Shown piece by piece: positions 17,787-26,068 of a stretch of DNA of 52,139 nucleotides. Numbering within the stretch: position 1 is the first letter of the stretch; each line of letters starts with the position of its first letter. Both the position numbers and the translations under genes were made by a program. This stretch comes from Anaerolineae bacterium. GTDB lineage: Bacteria > Chloroflexota > Anaerolineae > Promineifilales > Promineifilaceae. The stretch is taken from the NCBI GenBank assembly GCA_019637635.1, contig JAHBVI010000040.1, positions 1-52,139 on the forward strand, read 5' to 3'. The notes under the pieces are model-generated. The model did not search any database. It was not told the DNA's origin and was given only the letters and a program-made list of their open reading frames with translations.

Positions 17787-19721
17787 ATGAGGCACATTCT
17801 AATTTTCCTGTTCATACTTCTAGCAGCCTGTACCGTTGAGCCAGTACCGGTTACAGTAACGCGGGAGGTGGCTACGGCCGTACCTACCCCCACCCACACC
17901 GCATCACCGCCAACAGCCATCCCAAACGAGCCATCACCTGCCATGACGCCAACGGCCGTGCCACCCACACCCCTGCCCACTGCCACTCTCCTGCCCACAT
18001 CAACTGCTACGCTAATCCCCCCACCCGACGCCATTTACCCGCTGCAAACGGACCAGGTACTCTTATTCGCCCGTGACAACGAACTGTGGCGCAGTGACGT
18101 TCATGGGGTACGGATTGAGCAGTTGACAACGGGAAACTTCTTAGGGTGGAACCCTGATCAGCCAGATTACCGGGACAGGCGGCCACATATCTCCCCCAAC
18201 GGCCGTTACATTGCCCAACTCAGTTCATACGACGCCACCCGCGTGTTAGACCTGGCTACCGGTAGTGAAATCACCCTTCCCAGCGCGTGGGAAGTGGCCT
18301 GGTCGCCAGACAGCCGCACCCTGGCCTATGCCAGCAATGGCATCAAAATCGTAGATGTAGTCACTGGCATCAGCCAGGAATTAGCCCCCTCGTCCGGCAG
18401 AGGCGCTGTCTTCAACCTGCTCTGGTCGCCAGACGGAACAAAGCTGGCTTATGATTGCTGTTTTACAAGCCGGGAGCCATATGATGGTTATTACGATGGC
18501 GAAATTCGCGTGATAGACCTGACGACGGGCAGCAACGAGATGGTTGCCGTCACCCAATCTGGCATCGCCAGCAGCGCCTCCGATTTTTGCTGGACAGAAA
18601 ACGGACAAATCACAATGGATGTCGCCAATTGGATGCCTGTGTGTTCGCTAAACTTCCCTTTTGACGGGTGGCCGAAGATTTCCAAAGACAACCTGGAAGC
18701 GCAGTGGAATGCCCATATGACCGCCGATGGAACCTGGTTGAACACCCGTTTATCTGTTACCAATCGGGCAACCGATCAACCGGCCTGGGGGCATACATTT
18801 GACGTGCAATCCATGCCCGTACTGGATTGGTCGCCCGACGGCCGTTACCTCTTTTTTGACGATCAATCAGCCGATTCCCCCATCTGGCGGCTCTCGGCGG
18901 ATGGGGAGGAACTGGTGGAAATTATCCCCAACGCGCAGTTAATCGGCATTGTGCCTCAGTGGGAGGCCCTCTTTCCGCCGCTTACCGTATCACCTGACGG
19001 GCAGTGGCTCGTCACCAGCCAATCATCGGAACCGATGCCGTCGGAAGAAGCTGAAAAAGAGCAGTTTCCTGACGGCAAATATCATGTGGCCTTTCAGGTG
19101 GCGCGGACGGATGGGAGTGTGATGTGGACGGCCGTTGACGAATGGCGGCCTTATGGTTTAGGTTGGACTCATCCCCTGCCCATCAGGTGGTCGAATGACG
19201 GCCGTTACCTTTTCTTCAGCAACGTGCCCTCACCCGATGGCTGCGCCACCTCCGTCAATGGCGGCGATCTATGGCGGCTGGATTTAAGCAGCGGCCAATT
19301 GACAGAAATGACCCCCTTCATCGGCCTGGTCATGGACGTATCGCCCGATGGCACACAACTGGCGGTCAACGCTGCCTACGGGCGTGGCTTTCTCATTCGC
19401 CATCTGGAAACGGGCGCCGAGCAATCCATCCCCCTGCCCGATCCCGGTTGTAATTGGGATATGGGCAGCCTGCAATGGTCACCCGGTAGTCAACAGCTGC
19501 TGCTAACGCAGGTACTCAATCCATGCAACCTGGAGCCGCGGACAACGGCCATCGTCCGCGTAGACATAGATACACTCACCGCCACCACCATCCTGCCCGC
19601 CAACGACCACAACTTTACCCTGCTAAGGTGGGAAAGTGACGGTGAGGTGCGGCTGTTGGACGATGAGGGGCGCATCTGGTATTTGGAGGTGTTTTCAGGC
19701 GAGATAGCGGGTGGCTATTAG
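17787..19721 (+). CDS. Lipoprotein with TolB-like beta-propeller
   Basis: This is a 644-residue lipoprotein (signal MRHILIFLFILLAAC, Cys15) with a Thr/Pro-rich linker to about residue 75, then repeated propeller blades (HISPNGRYIAQL, VAWSPDSRTLAYAS, LLWSPDGTKLAYDCC, DWSPDGRYLFFDD, RWSNDGRYLFFSN, DVSPDGTQLAV). The fold is like the TolB C-terminal domain. The ligand is unknown; an extracytoplasmic binding or scaffold role is likely. The last 270 residues are homologous to the end of the preceding gene. GTG at 17784 immediately precedes the ATG and cannot be excluded as the start. No strong ribosome site is seen. Confidence 0.87.
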   Translation: MRHILIFLFILLAACTVEPVPVTVTREVATAVPTPTHTASPPTAIPNEPSPAMTPTAVPPTPLPTATLLPTSTATLIPPPDAIYPLQTDQVLLFARDNELWRSDVHGVRIEQLTTGNFLGWNPDQPDYRDRRPHISPNGRYIAQLSSYDATRVLDLATGSEITLPSAWEVAWSPDSRTLAYASNGIKIVDVVTGISQELAPSSGRGAVFNLLWSPDGTKLAYDCCFTSREPYDGYYDGEIRVIDLTTGSNEMVAVTQSGIASSASDFCWTENGQITMDVANWMPVCSLNFPFDGWPKISKDNLEAQWNAHMTADGTWLNTRLSVTNRATDQPAWGHTFDVQSMPVLDWSPDGRYLFFDDQSADSPIWRLSADGEELVEIIPNAQLIGIVPQWEALFPPLTVSPDGQWLVTSQSSEPMPSEEAEKEQFPDGKYHVAFQVARTDGSVMWTAVDEWRPYGLGWTHPLPIRWSNDGRYLFFSNVPSPDGCATSVNGGDLWRLDLSSGQLTEMTPFIGLVMDVSPDGTQLAVNAAYGRGFLIRHLETGAEQSIPLPDPGCNWDMGSLQWSPGSQQLLLTQVLNPCNLEPRTTAIVRVDIDTLTATTILPANDHNFTLLRWESDGEVRLLDDEGRIWYLEVFSGEIAGGY

Positions 19722-19851
19722 GCATGATAGACATCCAATTTCTTGAAGAAATCGGTTGTTTACCGTGCAGACTAATATCGATTGGAACTGTTCACTAATC
19801 CCGGCGAACGGCTGCTTTTTGTGCCCGTTGGCGCGGAGATTGATCTATCAC

Positions 19852-19880
19852 TTGACACACTTTACCCCTGTTGTTAGAGT
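19852..19880 (+). promoter_or_regulatory. Sigma-70-type promoter for the RHH/HNH pair
   Basis: A perfect -35 box TTGACA (19852-19857) is followed by a 17-base spacer and TAGAGT (19875-19880, four of six consensus). The downstream start codon lies at 19918. This suggests that the two-gene module has its own promoter. Confidence 0.65.
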
Positions 19881-19917
19881 TTGGTTCTATAAAAGTGGAT
19901 CGAAGGACGGATAGCAG

Positions 19918-20346
19918 ATGGCTGAAAAAACGATTGCCATAGATTTGCCGGAATCTACCTACCGTAAACTCAAACGGGCAGCTGAACTGACCTACCGCTC
20001 GGTAGATGAAGTGCTGCACAGCGCCATTGAATCCAGCCTACCTGCACCGCCCGACGCGCCACCAGAATTGGCCCGCGAATTGGCGGCAATGCACCTCTTT
20101 AGTGATGATGCGTTGTGGGCGGCCGCAAAACCTTCTTTCTCATTGGCCGGGCAGACGCGGCTGATGCAGTTAAACCAGCTTGCCGGGCAACGAAAGATGA
20201 CCGCCGCCGAGATGGCCGAACAGCAAGACCTGCTGGCCGCATATTACCACTCTCTCTTGCGCCGGGCGCAGGCATTAGCTATCCTGGCCCAACGGGGCCA
20301 TCCGGTTGAATTAGACGCTTTACCTCTGCCAGAACTCCCCTCGTGA
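19918..20346 (+). CDS. Small RHH-like protein paired with an HNH nuclease
   Basis: This is a 142-residue protein. The N terminus (KTIAIDLPESTYRKLKRAAELTYRSVDEVLHSAIESSL) has the beta-strand then two-helix pattern of ribbon-helix-helix (CopG/Arc-like) DNA-binding proteins. The rest is helical and rich in Ala, Leu and Gln. Its stop overlaps the GTG start of the HNH gene by four bases, so the two are translationally coupled. It could be a regulator or antitoxin-like partner of the nuclease, but that is an inference from order alone. A good promoter lies 38 bases upstream. Confidence 0.75.
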   Translation: MAEKTIAIDLPESTYRKLKRAAELTYRSVDEVLHSAIESSLPAPPDAPPELARELAAMHLFSDDALWAAAKPSFSLAGQTRLMQLNQLAGQRKMTAAEMAEQQDLLAAYYHSLLRRAQALAILAQRGHPVELDALPLPELPS

Positions 20347-20765
20347 CAGCTTCTATCATTTCCCCAGAACTACGTACCTTTGTGCGCCAACGCGCCGGTT
20401 ATCGCTGCGAGTATTGCCAAACCCATGAACGTATCAGCGGCATTGCCGGGGAAATAGACCACATTATCCCGGTTAAGTTGGGCGGCGAAACTGTACTAGA
20501 GAATTTGTGTCTGGCCTGTTCAGCCTGCAACGGCCGTAAATGGGCTAAAACTGAAGGGATAGACAACGAAACTGGTGAAACTGTCGCTCTTTACAACCCC
20601 CGCCAACAAAGCTGGAACGAACATTTCGCCTGGGATGCGGACGGCCGTTACCTGATTGGTCTGACTCCTTGTGGCCGTGCCACCATTGATGTCTTGCAGA
20701 TGAACCATGAACTAATTGTGACAGCACGAAGCATCTGGGCACAAGCAGGTCTACATCCACTTTAG
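20343..20765 (+). CDS. HNH endonuclease
   Basis: This is a 140-residue HNH nuclease. Zinc-binding cysteine pairs C22-x2-C25 and C59-x2-C62 flank the catalytic core EIDHIIPVKLGG (D39, H40), with N54 (ENLCLACSACN) and N63 completing the HNH signature. It starts with GTG at 20343, overlapping the previous stop. Similar stand-alone HNH proteins are common in cyanobacteria and Chloroflexota. The target is unknown. It may form a two-gene module with the RHH-like protein. Confidence 0.9.
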   Translation: MTASIISPELRTFVRQRAGYRCEYCQTHERISGIAGEIDHIIPVKLGGETVLENLCLACSACNGRKWAKTEGIDNETGETVALYNPRQQSWNEHFAWDADGRYLIGLTPCGRATIDVLQMNHELIVTARSIWAQAGLHPL

Positions 20766-20767
20766 GC

Positions 20768-20812
20768 TATCCCTCACCTGCTTACCCCATCACCCCCTCA
20801 CCTGTTCACCGC
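20768..20812. repeat. Octad-word array (TCACCCCC type)
   Basis: A run of 8-base units (ATCCCTC-ACCTGCTT-ACCCCATC-ACCCCCTC-ACCTGTTC-ACC) lies between the convergent HNH and clostripain-like genes. No matching opposite arm was seen. The stop codon of the minus-strand gene (20806-20808) lies inside the array. Confidence 0.65.
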
Positions 20813-23802
20813 AGCGTCATGTCGGCGATCATCGTCAGGAAGACGGTGTTGGCCAGGTGGTTGTAGCTGGCGGACGGCGCTTCTGCCCAGGCGACGACCT
20901 CCTGCCCATCCTGCACCCGCGCCATGATGAAGCCCCATACCGTACCCAATCCGGCCACGTCATAGCTAAACTCCACCCGATGCCAGACGTACCCGGCCAG
21001 CGGAAACAGCGCCGGTTCACTAGCGCGGAAATTGTCCACACCCGCACCCGCGTCGCGCACCAGAGCCGCCACCACATCAGCCGTATCCCGGCTGGCGGGC
21101 TGGCTGCGCAGGGCGACAAAGGTGTATTGCCCGGCGTTAAACCGCTCCCAGCCTTTGGCCGGCTGGTACACAAAGTTGGCCGGTTGGGCCACGCTAAAGC
21201 TGTCCAGGTCAATGGTCGCCCACTGCCCCGGCTGCAAACCGAGCGCCGCCTGCCCAAATTCCCAGGTAGCGGCGATGGTGTGCATATGGGCAAGGGTGTT
21301 GGCCTCGTCGCTGCTACGGCCGTCCACATCCACCACATATCCATTCCGGTTAGCGTCAATAAAGGTCAGGAAAATGCCGGTATGGGCGATGCCATCCGCA
21401 TTGGTGTAGCCATAGGCCGTGCTGAGCGCCTGCCGCCCATCCACCACCCGCGATTCCTCGAAGAGTACATCCACCGCGCCAAATTGCTGCAACGTTTGTT
21501 GTTTGAGCGTCTCTACCGTCGCGTCCCCGACCAGGTTGGGGTAGATGGTGATCAGCAGTTGCGTATCGGTGATCTGGCTGGCGGTGTAAAGCAACGTCTC
21601 CTGGTAACGGGGTTCGTGCCAGCTTTGTGGGTAAAGGAAGCGGAAACCCAGGTACGGGTCCAGATACGCCTGGAAATCGGCCAGTTCCGGCCGGTTGGCT
21701 ACGGTGAGGTCGAGGAACTGCACGGCCGTATCCCCGGCCACATTATCCGCCGCCATGCCCAGACTGTAACGGCCGTCGGGCAGCGGCAGCCACTCGTAAT
21801 ACAACCGCCCGTCGCCATCAAACGTCAGGCTGAGACCCGGTTCGCGGCTAAAGGTGGCGTCCGCCTCAAAAAAGTCATAAAGCTGAAATTCGTCGCCTGG
21901 CTGCGGCAATATCTCCGCCGGCGCGCCACTTTCGTTGGATTGCACCGCCCACACCTTACTCAGTTGGCCGGTGCTGTGGTCAAAGACCAGATTGGCGTCC
22001 ACGTACCCCTCTTCATTGGCGCGGCGCAGGCGGCCCTGCACGGTGAATTGGGTGCTGCCCAATACCGTCGGCCACATGACCACGTAATCGCCGTTGCCGT
22101 CGGCGTCATACAGATAAGTCACTTCCGTATCCCAGACGAAAAAGTCGTCATGCACCCCATCGCGCCATTCCACAATCTGGCTGCCGTCGGGCAAATAAGT
22201 CGGTTCGGGGATGAGATTGTCATACTCCACCAGGCGGCGACGGCCGTCGTCCCCATTCTGCGTCACCAGCAGCCGCACCGCTTCAATATCTCGCCCCGCC
22301 ACCTGAAACTGGATGAAGGCCGGGTCTTGCACGCCCACCACGTCATTCAATTTGTTAAACAAGCTGATGGTGGGCGGCGACAGCGCCGCCTGCCCCACCT
22401 GATGATAACTTTGCAAAAAGGCATTCCAATTGGGCAGACTGGTCGCACCCTCATACATCTCGTCGTAAAACTCGGCGCGGCGGGGAAAGTAGACGGCAAT
22501 GCCCTGGCTGTTCTTGAAGCCAGCGCCGCGCCCCTGGGCCAGGATGGCATTGGACACGGCCGTCATCACCCCTTCCGCCGCCTCCCTTACCGCCGCTTCC
22601 GGGCTGCGCTGGGCCAGAATCGCCGCAAAGTGGTGCAGGTCCACGGCGGCAAAATGGTCTACCTGATCCGGGTAAACGCGGGCAAACGTTTCCGCGCCGC
22701 TGCGGGCGTCGCCAATGGCGCTGGCCACAAAGGCTGGCTCCTGCGCCAGCGCCGCCGCCAACTGCTCCACCTGGTACGTCAGCGCCGGTACCTGCGCCAG
22801 GTCAACGGCCGCCAGGGTGACAAAATCTTCTCTGGCAACGGCCGTGTAATGGCTGATGAAACTGTCCACCATCTGCCCGGCCAGTGCCCGACCGTCCATC
22901 TGCGGGCGGGCATGCAGGGCACGCAGCAGGCTTTCATAATTCCAGCCCAGGCCAGGGGTGAGTTCCGCAGAGGCAACGGCGTATTGGACATACGGCCGTA
23001 ACACATCCAGCACATCCAACTGCCCCATCAGACAGGCGTCAAAGGCCACAATATCCAATGGCCCTATCCCCGCCAGCGCCAGCGCCCCGTCCAGATCGGC
23101 CAGACTGAGATGATCGGGCGCACCGTAGTCGGCGGTGTCATTGTCAAAGGCAAAACCCTGCCACCCCATCCCATGATTCCACAAAATGAGGGCGTAGCGG
23201 TTGGCCGGGTAATTGGCCGCCCCCCAACGCAAAAAGTCGGCCAGCACCGCCGGGTCGCCCATATTTTGCTCCCCCAACGTCAGCAGCGGTTCCGCGGTAA
23301 TGGTGAACGGGTCGGCGTCGCCCAGGATGCGATAGCGGCGCGTGTCCGTCCAATCCCCCCACGCCGCCGATTCCCCCGCCGCCCGGTCAATCTGTACCAA
23401 CACATGAACCCGTTCGGAACTGCCCGCCGCTTCCATCTCGTTGATGTCCAGCAAGGCAGCCTCCTCCAGGTTATTGTCCGCAGCCATATACACCAGGATT
23501 GTCCAATCGGCCAGGGCGCCGTCATAAGTAGCGGTGGGCAAGGGAGCGGCAGTTTCCGGGGGAGTGGGGGTGGCTAAAGCCGACGTGGGGGTCGGCATGG
23601 CCTCGTTTTGCGGCGGCAGGGCCAGTGTGGCCAACGGTTGGATGGCGGTAGGCGCCACCACCTCCTCACCCGGCATTTCACACGCCACCAGCAACAGCAA
23701 CAAACAAAGGGCAGTCAGCACAAACGGCCGATTTCGGCAACGGGTGGTTGCTTGAGAAATCGGCTGTCTCATGGTCAGGCTGTCAGCGGAATTTTTGGGC
23801 AT
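20806..23802 (-). CDS. Clostripain-family (C11) peptidase lipoprotein
   Basis: This is a 998-residue predicted lipoprotein (LCLLLLLVAC, Cys41) with a Pro/Thr linker, then a C11 cysteine-peptidase domain (about 95-470): ADWTILVYMAADNNLE, catalytic His210 in LWNHGMGW and Cys257 in FDACLMG. The remaining 500 residues include beta-rich segments and a region beginning DPYLGFRFLYPQSWHEP, which resembles PsbP/DcrB-like domains (weak). It likely acts as an Arg/Lys-specific protease outside the membrane. The start is well supported: AGGAG six bases before ATG 23802. The gene is monocistronic. Its stop lies in an octad array. Confidence 0.9.
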   Translation of the reverse strand: MPKNSADSLTMRQPISQATTRCRNRPFVLTALCLLLLLVACEMPGEEVVAPTAIQPLATLALPPQNEAMPTPTSALATPTPPETAAPLPTATYDGALADWTILVYMAADNNLEEAALLDINEMEAAGSSERVHVLVQIDRAAGESAAWGDWTDTRRYRILGDADPFTITAEPLLTLGEQNMGDPAVLADFLRWGAANYPANRYALILWNHGMGWQGFAFDNDTADYGAPDHLSLADLDGALALAGIGPLDIVAFDACLMGQLDVLDVLRPYVQYAVASAELTPGLGWNYESLLRALHARPQMDGRALAGQMVDSFISHYTAVAREDFVTLAAVDLAQVPALTYQVEQLAAALAQEPAFVASAIGDARSGAETFARVYPDQVDHFAAVDLHHFAAILAQRSPEAAVREAAEGVMTAVSNAILAQGRGAGFKNSQGIAVYFPRRAEFYDEMYEGATSLPNWNAFLQSYHQVGQAALSPPTISLFNKLNDVVGVQDPAFIQFQVAGRDIEAVRLLVTQNGDDGRRRLVEYDNLIPEPTYLPDGSQIVEWRDGVHDDFFVWDTEVTYLYDADGNGDYVVMWPTVLGSTQFTVQGRLRRANEEGYVDANLVFDHSTGQLSKVWAVQSNESGAPAEILPQPGDEFQLYDFFEADATFSREPGLSLTFDGDGRLYYEWLPLPDGRYSLGMAADNVAGDTAVQFLDLTVANRPELADFQAYLDPYLGFRFLYPQSWHEPRYQETLLYTASQITDTQLLITIYPNLVGDATVETLKQQTLQQFGAVDVLFEESRVVDGRQALSTAYGYTNADGIAHTGIFLTFIDANRNGYVVDVDGRSSDEANTLAHMHTIAATWEFGQAALGLQPGQWATIDLDSFSVAQPANFVYQPAKGWERFNAGQYTFVALRSQPASRDTADVVAALVRDAGAGVDNFRASEPALFPLAGYVWHRVEFSYDVAGLGTVWGFIMARVQDGQEVVAWAEAPSASYNHLANTVFLTMIADMTLR

Positions 23803-23889
23803 CTCTTTCTCCTGCCTGAATGGTAACAGGCAGGAAAAAGATGGGCAATGTTCACATCACAAGACAGAGCAGATAAATCTGCACCAACA

Positions 23890-23970
23890 GAAGGCAAAGT
23901 CGGCCTTCGCCGACTGGCACCCAGCCCACGAAGCGCCTGCCCTGAGCTTTGCGAAAGGTGGGCTTTGCTT
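23890..23970. repeat. Dispersed hairpin repeat after xylB
   Basis: Two hairpins are seen: GTCGGC-CTTC-GCCGAC (23899-23914) and an outer AGCCCAC/GTGGGCT pair (23923-23964). On the minus strand the first is followed by TTTGCCTTCTGTT, so it may terminate the xylB transcript. The segment AGAAGGCAAAGTCGGC recurs with one change near 51085, and GAGCTTTGCG/GGGCAG-like parts recur in the element at 34479. Confidence 0.65.
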
Positions 23971-24008
23971 TGTGTAGGCGCAATTTTAATCGCCATCTCT
24001 GGTAATAT

Positions 24009-25496
24009 TTAGGATTGCTGGTGAAAAATGGGGCGGAGGGCGGGGTACAGTTCACGATAACGGGGGTAAAGCGTCTGGTAAACGGCCGTCTGCGCCCGCG
24101 GCGCTGTGGAACCGGTAATCTGGATGGTGGCCTGGCACGCCTCCGCTACAGTGGCAAACGTACCGGCGCCGGTAGCCGCCAGCAGCGCCGCGCCATAGGC
24201 CGCGCCTTCGGCCGTGTTCACCGTCACCAGTTCGGCATTAAACACATCGGCCAGGATTTGCCGCCAGAGTGGACTTTTGGCACCGCCGCCAGCGATGCGT
24301 ACCTGCGTCACGGCCGTCAGCCCCGCCCCCTTCATCAATTCAAAACTGTCCCGCAGGCCAAAGGCCACCCCTTCCAACACGGCGCGGGTCATATGGGCAC
24401 GGCCGTGCCGCACCGTCAGCCCCACAAACGCCCCCCGCGCCAACGGGTCGGGATGGGGGGTGCGTTCGCCCGTCAGGTAGGGCAAAAAGAGCAGGCCATC
24501 GCTGCCAGGGGGGATCGTTTCCGCTTCTTGCACCAGATCGCCAAATTCCATGCCGGGGGCCAGGGCATCGCGGAACCAGCGCAAACTGCCCGCCGCCGAG
24601 AGCATGACGCCCATGAAGTGCCATTTACCGGGTACAGCGTGGCAAAAGGCGTGCAGACGGCCGTCCGGTTCAATGGCCGGTGTGTCTGTGGCCGCAAACA
24701 CCACGCCGGATGTGCCCAGGCTGAGGGCGACAATACCCTCCGCCACCGCGCCAACGCCGACGCCGTTGGCGGCCTGATCGCCGCCGCCACCGACGACGGG
24801 AATGCCGGCAGGCAATCCGGTAGCTTCGGCGGCGGTAACTGAGAGATGTCCGGTTACGGCCGTGCCCTCAAACGTCGGCGGCAGCCAGGCGGGATTGATT
24901 TCCAGTGCGGCCAGCACCTCCGGCGACCAATCGCGCCGTTTCAGGTCAAACAGGATGGTGCCCGCGCCATCGGCTTTGTCTATGGCAAACTCGCCGGTCA
25001 ATTGGTAACGGACGTAATCTTTGGGCAGCAGGATGTGGGCAATTTGGCCGTAAATATCCGGCTCTTCCTGCTGCACCCACAAGATTTTGGGGGCGGTGAA
25101 GCCGGTGAGGGCGTCATTGCCGGTGATCTGGATGAGCCGTTCCTTGCCCAGGCGGGCGCGGATAGCATCACATTGGGCGGCGGTGCGCTGGTCATTCCAG
25201 AGGATGGCCGGACGGAGGACGGCCCCGTGTTTGTCCAGCAGCACCAGCCCGTGCATCTGCCCGGTAAGGCCAATGGCGCGGATGTGGTGGGGGGGTACGG
25301 CCGTGTTCGCCACCACCTGCCGGATCGCCGCCACCGTACCCTGCCACCACAACGCCGGGTCTTGTTCGCTCCACAACGGCCGTGGCGTCTCGTAGCCATA
25401 TTCCGACGAGGCCACCCCCACCACCGCGCCGGATTCATCCATCAACAACGCCTTCGTCGCCGTTGTTGAACTGTCAATGCCTAGAAAATAGTCCAT
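24009..25496 (-). CDS. xylB: Xylulokinase
   Basis: This is a 495-residue FGGY-family sugar kinase that phosphorylates D-xylulose to xylulose 5-phosphate. The N-terminal phosphate loop GIDSSTTATKALL, the substrate-loop TGQMHGLVLLD and ILWNDQR, and the C-terminal ATP-domain signatures VVGGGGDQAANGVG and IAGGGAKSPLW are all visible and fit xylulokinase better than glycerol kinase. ATG 25496 (MDYFLGIDSS) is chosen; longer frames only add non-conserved residues. It lies at the distal end of the xylan locus, 31 bases after hicA, and acts directly after XylA. Confidence 0.94.
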   Translation of the reverse strand: MDYFLGIDSSTTATKALLMDESGAVVGVASSEYGYETPRPLWSEQDPALWWQGTVAAIRQVVANTAVPPHHIRAIGLTGQMHGLVLLDKHGAVLRPAILWNDQRTAAQCDAIRARLGKERLIQITGNDALTGFTAPKILWVQQEEPDIYGQIAHILLPKDYVRYQLTGEFAIDKADGAGTILFDLKRRDWSPEVLAALEINPAWLPPTFEGTAVTGHLSVTAAEATGLPAGIPVVGGGGDQAANGVGVGAVAEGIVALSLGTSGVVFAATDTPAIEPDGRLHAFCHAVPGKWHFMGVMLSAAGSLRWFRDALAPGMEFGDLVQEAETIPPGSDGLLFLPYLTGERTPHPDPLARGAFVGLTVRHGRAHMTRAVLEGVAFGLRDSFELMKGAGLTAVTQVRIAGGGAKSPLWRQILADVFNAELVTVNTAEGAAYGAALLAATGAGTFATVAEACQATIQITGSTAPRAQTAVYQTLYPRYRELYPALRPIFHQQS

Positions 25497-25527
25497 GATT
25501 ACCACTCTAATATGATGTCCAGGTGGG

Positions 25528-25752
25528 TCACTCTGCTTCAAACAGCGCACGAGGCAGCCCTGATTGACGAATGATAGAACGTAACATCCCCTGGCGTATT
25601 TCTTTATGGTTGGGAACAGGCACAGTAGTTGTCGAGTTCACAATTCGCCTCTGCATAATGATGTGACTGCCCTGCTGTCGCACCTGGACGAAACCTTGTT
25701 CTTCGAGAATTTTGCACACTTCTCGCCCGGAAAGGTTTCGTAACTTACCCAA
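25528..25752 (-). CDS. hicA: HicA-family mRNA interferase toxin
   Basis: This is a 74-residue HicA toxin with the double-stranded-RNA-binding-like fold. Catalytic His30 lies in QQGSHIIMQ, and the conserved tail VPNHKEIRQGMLRSIIRQSGL is present. It would cleave mRNA when free of HicB. The start overlaps the end of hicB by 8 bases, so the order is antitoxin first and translation is coupled. The pair sits between xylA and xylB, an odd place for a toxin-antitoxin system. Confidence 0.92.
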   Translation of the reverse strand: MGKLRNLSGREVCKILEEQGFVQVRQQGSHIIMQRRIVNSTTTVPVPNHKEIRQGMLRSIIRQSGLPRALFEAE

Positions 25753-25972
25753 TTGGAACCATTACCTGTGTGATAAAAATTTCCGATTGTAGGCGTTGCT
25801 GCACTTCAGATGGATCAGCTTCTTCCAGGAAAAGTTCAATGGCTTCAATCAGGTTTTGCCTGGCCTCCTCCACTGTATCCCCCTGGCTGGCAATATCCAG
25901 TTCAGGGCAGAGAGCTACAAATCCATCATCTTCTCGTTCGATCACGGCCGTAAACTGCTGAAATTGGTTCAT
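25745..25972 (-). CDS. hicB: HicB-family antitoxin
   Basis: This is a 75-residue HicB-type protein: FTAVIEREDDGFVALCPELDIASQGDTVEEARQNL is the degenerate RNase H-like fold of the family. The C-terminal DNA-binding extension found in longer HicBs is short or absent. The start MNQFQQF at 25972 is supported by AAGGAGAGG upstream. It would neutralise HicA. The inverted repeat just upstream could be an operator or simply a dispersed element. Confidence 0.9.
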   Translation of the reverse strand: MNQFQQFTAVIEREDDGFVALCPELDIASQGDTVEEARQNLIEAIELFLEEADPSEVQQRLQSEIFITQVMVPIG

Positions 25973-25989
25973 AACCTCTCCTTGGTGCA

Positions 25990-26051
25990 GTGCCAGGTAC
26001 AGGGCACTCCCACTCTGGCTAACCAGGAGCATTACGCCCTGTGCCTGGCAC
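25990..26051. repeat. GTGCCAGG-type inverted repeat between xylA and hicB
   Basis: GTGCCAGGTACAGGGC (25990-26005) pairs with GCCCTGTGCCTGGCAC (26036-26051), 16 bp with one G-U. The loop holds a smaller CTCTGG/CCAG hairpin. The same GTGCCAGGCAC word ends the element at 44791-44852, so this is a dispersed family rather than a hicBA-specific operator. Confidence 0.75.
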
Positions 26052-26068
26052 TTGATAGGTAGCTTATG

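Noticed and set aside
19738..19752. Palindrome ATTTCTTGAAGAAAT
   Set aside because: Short and single in the window; no gene context supports a binding site.
19786..19888. An open tract reading LELFTNPGERLLFVPVGAEIDLSL upstream of the RHH-like gene (shown only in part: NPGERLLFVPVGAEI)
   Set aside because: It looks protein-like, but it has no start or ribosome site and overlaps the predicted promoter; it may be a gene remnant, but there is too little to call.
20857..23001. A 714-codon open frame opposite the clostripain-like gene, and similar long antisense frames at 850-1911, 24015-24842 and 26066-27133
   Set aside because: They are mirror frames of real GC-rich genes, with odd composition (runs of Gly, His, Arg, Val), no ribosome sites and no recognisable domains.
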